A stretch of DNA of 13,008 nt from Spongospora subterranea. Lineage: Eukaryota > Endomyxa > Phytomyxea > Plasmodiophorida > Plasmodiophoridae. Shown piece by piece: positions 1 to 8,089 of this stretch. The position numbers and the translations under genes were made by a program. Positions within the stretch are counted from its first letter, which is position 1. Every line of letters starts with the position of its first letter. The notes under the pieces were generated by a model. That model saw only the letters and a list, made by a program, of their open reading frames with translations. It did not search any database and had not been told where the DNA came from. The stretch covers positions 1 through 13,008 of the forward strand of contig OUQQ01000572.1 of assembly GCA_900404475.1 (NCBI GenBank). The letters are read 5' to 3'.

Positions 1-1550
1 TTGAATTCACAATGAAATTTGAGAACATACTTGATCAAACAACCCGATTCAACGGTGACTGCTTCCTCTAGCCATCCCTTCTGTTGTGCAAAATCAGGCT
101 GATTACCGAGCATTTTCGGGCATCATCAAGTCTTAGCCCTTCGCTGGGCCACAAGTTTCGTTCCTGTAAAACGGTCCCTGATTCCTTTTGGCCCGTTTTC
201 TCCAGTTTGCATAGTCTGGAACATCATCTCCCCAACACGAAACACCCACTCACATCGCATTATCGGAACGTTTTTGCCCCCGTCGGTAAAATTTAGGCGA
301 TTCGCCACCAGATCATCAGGAGCTTTGGCCAGCTGGTTTATGGAATGGTCGATACAGAACAGCTCAGGATGTCAAACTTCAAATATAGGAATGAGTCGGT
401 CGGTATCCTGGGCCACTAAATTTGAGTTATGCCAGTAGCCATCTGCGTTGGATCCCGGCTTGGCGAGCGATCCTCCTTGTTTGGAGACATGAGGATACAT
501 CAATTGCTGCTGATTGGCGAAACTATAAGACAACCGTGGCATTCTCAAGGAAATTCTGAGGACATTGAACTCTTTCCTGAGCCTTTGAGTCGAACAACAA
601 TTTGGTCCTTTTGCATCCAAACAGTCTTCTTTCCTTCGTTAGATGAAAAACAGGATTCATTCCTGGACGACCAGAATCACAGGCCGAACCGGATCTGTGA
701 GATCCGACGAATTGCTGTTTAACTGTCATGACCGACGTAATTATACATCCAAGCTTGGTATTTTTTCCACTCCGTTCCGAAATTTATCGCGGTATTCGAC
801 AACGTCTGCCCGTTCGTGGCTCATCCCCATACGTGCCTTGTTTCTGCTCACAGCAAACAAAAGCCCAACGTGTGAAGCCATCGACGCCCGGAAATGCATT
901 GGATCAGGTAAATCTGATTCAACAGCTTTGGCCTGACCCATCGCGCGAATGCATTCCCGGTCACCGTATTGGCGTCCACAGACCTCAGCCACAGCAGCAC
1001 ATTGTCGCTTGACATCTTTTGATGAACCCTTTGAAGAGACCGTGGAAGTTCATGACGGATCAAGTGATACGACGACACATTGACGTATATTTCTCGAGTT
1101 CCACTGTTGGCCAGAGCCCGGAAACAGGTGTCTGACTATTTCAGTTGACGCAGGGATTCGGCATGTTGGGCTGTCTCGACGTTAGAATAGGAAGCGTTCA
1201 AACAGCAATCAAGCCAAGATAGTCAAACTTTGATATTTTTCGGATGGCGAAAACGAGTATTCAACACAGATATTTGAACGACCAATCAACCTGAACCCCC
1301 GGCGATCCCCTTTGAACATATCAATGAAAACAACAGCGCAGACGCCTTTCGAGTGTATTGATTGGCCTGATTTGTCCCCCGATCATTATCCAGAATTGGC
1401 CTGCTCTATCGCGATCCACGATATAACCCACACAGAGATTCACCGAACGTGTGTCTCCAATCGAACGGTACAGGTTCCGTTCCCGAAATGATCCACAAAT
1501 CCCGGACCGGTATTGCAAATATCACGCCCAGCGGATCCTCATTTTGTGCC
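1..1550. other. Left flank without a confident gene
   Basis: Both strands carry only short open frames, none with a domain I recognise. The most protein-like is a minus-strand frame at about 741-992 (83 codons; its first in-frame ATG is internal), but it has no recognisable motif, no paralogue in the window and no convincing splice partners. It could be an exon of an unrecognised gene or chance. No tRNA-like cloverleaf, CRISPR-type repeat or long tandem repeat was seen. The last 100 to 200 bases must hold the 5' UTR and promoter of the first receptor gene, but no clear TATA box is visible. Confidence 0.45.
1324..1491 (+). other. Possible upstream ORF (55 codons) before the first receptor gene
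   Basis: An ATG-initiated frame of 55 codons lies upstream of the first 7TM-RGS start. Its TGA (1489-1491) overlaps an ATG at 1488 that is in frame with the receptor and would add 21 residues to its N terminus. Whether the transcript extends this far upstream is unknown. The peptide has no recognised motif. It may be a regulatory upstream ORF or chance. Confidence 0.2.
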
Positions 1551-3098
1551 ATGGCATTGGACCAAGGGGTCCTGGACTCATGGGCTCCTTTCTGGAACAC
1601 GTGGATTGTATTTCAGGCCCTATACTTTGGCGCCAATTTAGCCTTGTTCTACCAACGACGCCATATGCAGCCGATCAAATTCCTTCAGCCGATGCAATTA
1701 CTGACCGTGAACGTGTTCGGGGCCCTGTACGGGATCACATTATCGACGATGTATGTCGAGCCCCGAGGATCGATCTTCATCAAGATCGTCGTCCCGCAGA
1801 TGTTCCTGTCGGCGATGTGCGACATGTACGCGTTGATCGCGGGCGGGATCATGATCGCCTTCAGCCGCACCACCGAGCAGCTGCACCTGTCCAACAATCG
1901 ATCGCCACTCGAGTCCAAGCAGATCGCCCGCTTCATCCGCATCTCCAAGATCGTGCTGAGCCAGCGGTTCTCGGCCGTTTTCCTCATCTCTAGCGCCATC
2001 ATCCAGCTGTCCCTTCAGACCGCGTACGCCATGGCGCACCCGAACCTGATCTTCGCCACCGTGGCCGACGGGTTTGACGAACAGACCTACGTCCCTGAGT
2101 TCATCAGCATCGGCGTGAAGAAGATCGCTCTGGATTGCGCCATTTTCGTGTTCGTCGCCGTCAAGCTGCGGATCGTCACGGACGTTCACGGGATCAAGGC
2201 GAACCTGAAGCGAGCGGCGATCTGTTCCATCATCGGCTTGACGGGATTCACAATCTCCATGGTCTTCACAGACAAGCACGAAACGAATCGGGGGTTCACC
2301 GTCTCCTCACAGCTGAGCAATCTCCTGTACACGCTCGTCAACTTCGTCGCCTTCACCTTGTAGGGACAATCGTTCCGTTCGTTCGTCCGCCCTCCGTCGT
2401 TGGTCCACAAATGTTTCGGTCTTTGATCGCATTTCAGTCCGCAATCCACAATTCGACCGATTCTCATCATTGGTTTATATCAACAGGACCCTTACAATCC
2501 CCATCGTCCAAACAATGCAACACCGAAGGACGTCGCGGATTCAGATCGAAGTCCATGGAGACTTGGAGGAGTTCTTGCGAACACCGGGCGGATTGGCCGC
2601 CTTCAAGTTGGTACATCAAATTCCCCCCAAAAAACCACCTTCGGAAACGACCGGAAAACGGGTTCTGATATTTCTCGTTCTGCTTGTGTGCTCAGGAAGG
2701 AGTTGGCGAGGGAGTTCGCGATTGAGAACGTGCTGTTCTGGGAAGCGTGCAATAGGTATCTGAGGCAATCGACGTCGTCGTCGGGATTCACGGAAACCGC
2801 CGCCGGGCGGCTACGCAACGCCAAAGAGATCCACGACATGTACCTGGCCGAGAATTCGCCATTGGAGGTCAACCTGGACGGCAAGATCCTGAGCGAGTTC
2901 CGCGAGCTGTTCTCCCAACAGGGTCCGGGCCAGCTCAGGACGGTCGACGCCCTATTCAGGGCGGCGTCGCAGACCATCTTGCGCCTGATGGAGGACAACT
3001 TCTTCACCCGATTCAAGGACCGACACCCTGAACTGTGGACCGAGTTCCTGCGACAACGCCACGAGAACGTCGTGTTGGTTTCGATCTCGACCACGTAA
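1551..3098 (+). CDS. 7TM receptor fused to RGS domain, copy 1 (443 aa, 3 exons)
   Basis: Predicted plasma-membrane receptor with its own GTPase-activating (RGS) domain for a G-alpha subunit, the architecture of plant AtRGS1. Exons are 1551-2359, 2487-2606 and 2696-3098. Introns are GTAGGG...CAACAG and GTTGGT...CTCAG, both phase 2. Seven hydrophobic segments lie near residues 14-36, 50-68, 76-104, 138-160, 184-207, 222-240 and 254-278. The RGS domain spans about 294-437, with the ENVLFW motif (Asn321), PLEVNL (Asn369) and RLMEDNFFTRF (Leu407, Arg415), the positions expected to contact G-alpha. The ATG at 1551 (GCCATGG context) was chosen because copies 2 and 3 start at the equivalent residue; ATG 1488 is an in-frame alternative. 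Intron 2 could instead use GTACAT at 2611 with the AG at 2699, which changes one residue, but copy 3 does not support that pair. The specific ligand is unknown. Confidence 0.85.
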
Positions 3099-3133
3099 AC
3101 ACTCGGGCACCGGTCACATCGATCCTCCTCCGA

Positions 3134-3160
3134 TCGGGGAGAAAGGTGTCGTCTCCCCGA
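3134..3160 (+). repeat. Perfect 9-bp hairpin in the 3' UTR of receptor copy 1
   Basis: TCGGGGAGA and TCTCCCCGA form a perfect inverted repeat around a 9-nt loop, starting 35 bases after the stop codon and followed by an AT-rich stretch. Its position fits a structured 3' UTR or 3'-end element. No known family is recognised. Confidence 0.5.
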
Positions 3161-3192
3161 ATATATTCTAACACTCTTTAACCGAACAGAAC

Positions 3193-3206
3193 ATATATAT
3201 ATATAT
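3193..3206. repeat. (AT)7 microsatellite
   Basis: Seven uninterrupted AT units lie in the region between receptor copies 1 and 2, shortly after the hairpin. This is an ordinary short simple repeat with no evident function. Confidence 0.8.
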
Positions 3207-3562
3207 AGCAACAAAGGCAAAACCCGACTCCAATGTCTGTCGTTCAGAACTGATAATTGTTGTGATTCACGTCATCGTCTGTTTATTGGTTCGAGGGGTG
3301 AGCTTTTGTGTGTCGAAGACGTCGATCATTGAAGGCAGAGGCGAGTTCCGCCCCCGATATTGAAACCGTCCCCGACGCGACGTGTGTGCAGATTGGGTGA
3401 ATCGGCGCCAGGATCGGGGTAAACCAGATCGAGCAGTACATGGATATTTGGGGGAAATGGGGGAGCGGGAGCCGGATGGTGATCCCAACAGAAGGAACGT
3501 CCCTGATGTGGGATCGGGATCATCGACGGGTCCGCTGAGAGCCAGAGGTGGTCGACCGACAG

Positions 3563-5229
3563 ATGGATCGCCAGGTCCTCGACCAATGGATGGGTTTCTG
3601 GCGCGTATGGATCACCTGCCAGACCCTGTACCACACCCTGGTCCTGGCGCTATTCTATCGCCGTCGCCATCGTCTGCCCATCAAACTCCTTCGCCCCAAC
3701 CAGCTCCTTCTCTGCCATACATTCGGCGCCCTGTACTGCTTCACCTTATCGACCATCCTCTACTGGGTGGATCGTCCGATCTTCCCCACCATCGTCGTCC
3801 CACACGCCTTCCTCTCCCTGTATTGCGACATGTTCGCCGCCATCGCCTCCGGATTGCTCCTGGCCTTCAGCCGAACCTACGAGCAGCTACGCTTAACGCG
3901 CCCCGATCTATCCCCGGACGAACGACGTAAGATCGAGATTGTGATCCGAATTTCCAAGGTCCTGTCCAATCCCAAGGCGATGGCGCAACTCCTAACCTTG
4001 AGCGTCGTCGCCCAAATCGCGATCCAGACCATTTATGCGTTATCGCATCCCGATGAGATATTCGCCAGCATCGCCGACGGGTACGACGAGACCGAATACG
4101 TCCCGGTTTTTATCGAGATCGGCGTCAAGAAGATCGCGGTCAGTTGTGTGATATTCGTGATCGTGGCGGTGAAACTGAGAATTGTGGCCGATGTGCACGG
4201 GATCAAGGCGAATCTGAAGCGGACGGCGATGGCGGCCGTGATCGGTCTCACGTCCTTCACCATATCGAACGTGATGATCAAGCACCCATCGACGGCCGAC
4301 GCCTTCACTCTTACACGCGAATATACGATCATCGTCTACACATCCCTCGTCACCGTTATCATCACATCGTAAGTTCTGACGTCCTCATTCCCAAAAAGCA
4401 ATGCGTTGTTTCACGTTGATCACGAATACGACACGAGACGAAAGATAGATTTGACGATGATCAACGGCTGATATATTGTTTGTGCTGTTTGAAACCACAG
4501 AGCCATTACGTTGCCCGTTATACAATCGTGGCGATTTAACAATGACGATATGAATGTTGTGACTGTGGGAGATGATCAAACCCATCGACAACTGCTGGAA
4601 ATACTACACACGAAAGAGGGTCTGGACGCCTTCAAGTCGGTATTGTGCTGGTCAGATAACCCGACCTCATTCACTGATTATCGTGGGCGGAATCCGTTTT
4701 CAGGAAGGAGCTGGCGAAGGAGTTCGCCGTTGAGAACATCCTGTTCTGGGAGGCGTGCGAGGAGTTCGCCAAACAGGCCAAGTCGAGTTTGATGGCGAAA
4801 CACAACTTGGGCGACGATATCAGATCGCGCGCCAAACAGATCTACGATCGGTTCATCGCCGACAACGCCCCATTGGAGGTGAATATATCGGGGCAAATGC
4901 GGAAAGATCTCCAGGAGATGTTCGCCAACGACGACTGGCGCCAATCGTCCACGATCGACTGGCGCCTGTTCGCCATGGCGTCCGAGTCGGTATTGCGCCT
5001 GATGCAGGCGAACTTTCTGGACGGGTTCAAGGCGTCGCACAAGGAGCTTTGGAGCCGGTTCGAGCTGAAAACCAGGGAGGACGCCGCCCTGGAAATATAT
5101 TCGGAGATGAACAGCTGGGCTGTGGGGGGCAATGAAAGATCGGCACGATCGCTAGCAGAATCGATCAGACGATCGTTTAGACTTGATCGTAATCGGGTCA
5201 ACGTTGAAAAATTAGACATTTCAATATAA
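3563..5229 (+). CDS. 7TM receptor fused to RGS domain, copy 2 (488 aa, 3 exons)
   Basis: Tandem paralogue of copy 1 with the same 7TM plus RGS layout and intron positions. Exons are 3563-4368, 4501-4635 and 4704-5229. Introns are GTAAGT...CCACAG and GTCGGT...TTTCAG, both phase 2. The loop after TM1 reads YRRRHRLPIKLLRP, TM3 ends in AFSRTYEQLRL, and the TM5-TM6 loop is KLRIVADVHGIKANLKR. The RGS part begins near residue 297 and has VENILFW (Asn325) and PLEVNI (Asn374). The last G-alpha-contact helix reads RLMQANFLDGF, so the usual arginine is Gly421, and GAP activity may be weakened. After the RGS fold there is a longer, basic, serine-rich tail (about 445-488) absent from copies 1 and 3, a possible phosphorylation or trafficking segment. 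An upstream in-frame stop supports ATG 3563. The gene converges on copy 3, whose stop lies 135 bases beyond. Confidence 0.87.
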
Positions 5230-5260
5230 AACCAATCTATCAACCTTCGCGCGTTTCACG

Positions 5261-5294
5261 CGACCGAAATCGACAATCTGAAACGGTTCGGTCG
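5261..5294. repeat. 8-bp inverted repeat between convergent receptor genes
   Basis: CGACCGAA at 5261-5268 and TTCGGTCG at 5287-5294 form a perfect inverted repeat with an 18-nt spacer, in the 135-bp gap between the stops of copies 2 and 3. It could be a shared 3'-end structure or chance. Confidence 0.35.
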
Positions 5295-5364
5295 ATCTGG
5301 TTTAGAGAATTGCAGAAACCCAGATATTGGGAATATATTAAATGTGTGAGATCAGAAGGGGATA

Positions 5365-7528
5365 TCAACTTGTGGTCTCTGGAGCGGCGTCGCCATTGGT
5401 GGTCTTGGAATATATCTGGAGGACCAGGGCCTCCTGATGCCCTCGCTGGACCAAGGACCACACATCGGGACGGGATTTGGTGAACCGCACCATGAAGTTC
5501 ACCTCCATCAAGGTCAGAATCGCCCTGGCCGCTCGATCGAACAGATTCGCGTCCATGGCGCCATCCAACGGGTCGCGCCCGTTATCGAACATGTCCCGGA
5601 ACATGATCAACGTCTGGCTAGGGAGATTCACTTCCATCGGGGCGTTCGACGCCAGGTACCGGTCGAAGATGCGACGCGCGTGCAGCTGGACCTTATCGGA
5701 ATCGGGCAAGCGACGAACGGGCGTTGCGCCAGGTCGATGTTGGACGAGCAAGGCGGCCGCGGATCGATACTGTTGACATTCCTCCCAGAACAGGATGTTC
5801 TCAACGGCGAACTCTTCCTCCAATTGTTTTCTGGAGATATGGACAGACGCGCGTTCAGTGATATATTCAGCCCAAACAGCATTGGCAAAACCGGAATCCG
5901 TTTAGCGATGTCGTCGACGATCACGAAAAACACACTGACTACCAGAAAACGCAGAAAAAGTTTTGTTGACGAGAGGCGCCGAGTTCAAAGTTAAGGGGAC
6001 GTGAACGATAAATTTGCATTCAACTTCTAAAACAATACACCATCAACGTGAGATCACGAACTGGAGAACAAATAAACACAGAAAGTGAGTTGGCAGTTTT
6101 TGATAGTAAATTACGTTGGCAGTGCTTGTGCGAATATATCTGATTTGATATAACGGGGAATGTACTAACTTGAAAGCGGCCAACCCTTCTGGAATTCTCA
6201 GCAACGCACCCAGTTTCCCATGCTCGTGTGATGTTGTTCCGTCATCCCTGACCGACGCGAACTTCGTCCACGATTGGTGTATTGGAACACTGATGCTCCT
6301 GGTCAACGAAATCAGATCAAACCCCAGCACGATTCCTATAACCGCCGATTTCGTGGCTGGAACATGAAAAAACATTGACACCAGTAGGCTGAGGTTAAAA
6401 TATTGTTCTGAAGCAAATAGTTTGTGGGATCAATCAATTGAAAATTTGATTTGGTCGAAACCTTGTTCTGAGAACACAAAGGAACAGAGCTGTAAATTTC
6501 AGTGCTTTGAAATTTGGCTCAGAATAACAGAAATTTGCAAAGCTGATCGGTCAACGCCATTAGAGTGCAACGTGAGAGGTGTTGATCTGACGAGGAGAAG
6601 ACGTAATTGGCGAGAAGCGTGTAGGCAAAGGTGTTGAGTTGACGGCCGATCGCGACCGTCCGAGGATTGGTTGTCAGGGAGAAAAAGACTAGAACGGCCA
6701 CGAACGGGAAGAACCCGATCACGACACCGATCGCGGTCCGGCTCAGGTTCCGTTTGATCCCGTGTAGGTCGGCGACCATCCTCAGGTTCCGGGCCAGGTA
6801 CAGGAACAGGATGGCGCTAGAGCCCACCTTCATGACGACGACGCTGATGAAGAAGGGGGCGAATTTGTTATCGTCCAGCCCGTCCAGGAAACTGGTGAAG
6901 AGGATCTGGGTGGGATGTGCCAGGGCGTACCTGACCTGGATCGAGATTTGAACTGATAAACTGGCGATCAGGAAGACGGCGGTGGCGATATTGTTCGATA
7001 AAAGCTTCGAGATTCGAATGAAGATCGCGGCGCGTCGAGCGGTGGACGGCGGACTGTCGGATTGGTATAAACGCAGCTGCTCTTGGGTTCGGCTGAAGGC
7101 CAGGAACAGGCCAGCGGCGATCACCTGCAATCATAATCAGGAAATGGGGTTCACCCGACCGGTCTGGAAAACACGACGGTGCGAACAACGGAGTCGGAAA
7201 ACGACAATACGTGGAGAATATATCGACATGATGATTGGTTTTGGGGTAAACGTACCGCGAACATATCGCAGACCAGCGATAGAAATGCATGGGGAATGAT
7301 AAGGGTGACGATTGGCAACCATGGGCACAACCACATCAACGATAACGTCAACGAGAACGCCGAGGCGAATATGTTCGCCAGAAACATCGCCCTGGGTCGC
7401 TGCAATCTGATCGGGAGCAGGTGCCGGCGTTGCCAGAACAGGGTCAGGGCTGCAACATGGTAGATGATTTGAAGCGCTAACCAGATGGCCCAGTATGGGA
7501 CCATGGCCAAGACCAGATCACGGTCCAT
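5365..7528 (-). CDS. 7TM receptor fused to RGS domain, copy 3 (466 aa, 4 exons)
   Basis: Third, more diverged paralogue, on the opposite strand. Exons in transcription order are 7528-7256, 7124-6592, 6298-6170 and 5830-5365. Introns are GTACGT...TTGCAG (phase 0), GTCAGA...ACCAG (phase 2) and GTTAGT...CTCCAG (phase 2). The last two match the intron positions of copies 1 and 2; the first, inside TM3 at CDMFA|VIAAG, is unique to this copy. The last two introns are also much longer (293 and 339 nt). Conserved signatures include WQRRHLLPIRLQRP after TM1, AFSRTQEQLRL after TM3 and NLRMVADLHGIKRNLSR between TM5 and TM6. The RGS domain (about 298-450) has VENILFW (Asn323), PMEVNL (Asn380) and TLMEVNFMVRF (Leu419, Arg427), so it looks GAP-competent. 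It carries an insert, about 10 to 15 residues longer than in copy 1, after the FW helix. The start at 7528 aligns with the starts of the other two. Confidence 0.85.
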
Positions 7529-8089
7529 GGCGATGTTGTGTCTGGGGTTTGTCAACTTCGGGGATATTACGGAAGGTCGGTCAATTGAGGGCCACCGGCC
7601 GTACCTTCAGGGCAAATATCGACTTCTGTCTGTCAAGCATGACAACCCACATTAGATTTTATCAGCGAATGTCAAACGGAACGATCACAGGAAGGCAATC
7701 AGGTGTTGACAGTTGGAAAGGGCTTCGTGGAACGAACAGACAATTTCTGAGCCGCAAATGGGTGCAGTTATGACGAATGCGTTCATGGGAATGTAAACAG
7801 TTGCACGATTGGTGAGGAACAGGATCGAAGATAGACAATATGGATTAAGGAACATCTGACGTAATTCAAATAATCAACTTTTCCAGACACAATTGTCATC
7901 GCGCACGAATTTCTCCGCCTGTCAACAGGAATTTGAATGCCAGACGAAAAACTTTTCGAGAACAACATCTGCAATCATAAGCCGTATGTGAATTAAACAG
8001 CTGGCAATTAAGTTGTTTTAGTGATGGAGATATGGAGAGAGAATCGCAGACAAGAGTTGAGCATTTTTGACGGCGCCGCTTTCAAGCGA
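7529..8089. other. Intergenic region between receptor copy 3 and CCT8
   Basis: These 561 bases lie upstream of copy 3 and downstream of CCT8, both on the minus strand, so they should contain the CCT8 3' UTR and the copy 3 promoter. Short minus-strand open frames (for example 7783-7974) show no recognisable protein. No RNA gene, tandem repeat or mobile element was seen. Confidence 0.5.

Larger units (their letters stand above)
3099..3562. other. Intergenic region between receptor copies 1 and 2
   Basis: These 464 bases hold the 3' UTR hairpin and (AT)7 repeat of copy 1, and then presumably the promoter and 5' UTR of copy 2. An in-frame TGA at 3536-3538 closes the copy 2 frame upstream of its ATG at 3563. 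No other gene or clear promoter motif is seen. Confidence 0.6.

Noticed and set aside
741..1078. Minus-strand open frames that look partly protein-like
   Set aside because: No recognisable domain, no conserved motif, no clear splice partners and no paralogue in the window; not enough to call a gene.
1740..2279. 179-codon minus-strand frame opposite receptor copy 1
   Set aside because: Asp/Gly/Arg-rich low-complexity translation, an antisense shadow of the GC-rich receptor exon.
3382..3930. 182-codon plus-strand frame over the start of receptor copy 2
   Set aside because: It is rich in Pro, Arg and His, the pattern expected from an out-of-frame reading of the receptor exon; the receptor frame has paralogue support.
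6043..6381. Independent small minus-strand gene
   Set aside because: Its central part (6170-6298) is exon 3 of receptor copy 3; the rest is intron read-through.
3159..7225. Recurrent GAATATAT motif in and between receptor genes
   Set aside because: Several occurrences lie in coding sequence (EIYS/QIYS codons) and the others in AT-rich introns or UTRs; spacing and strand show no pattern, so chance is sufficient.
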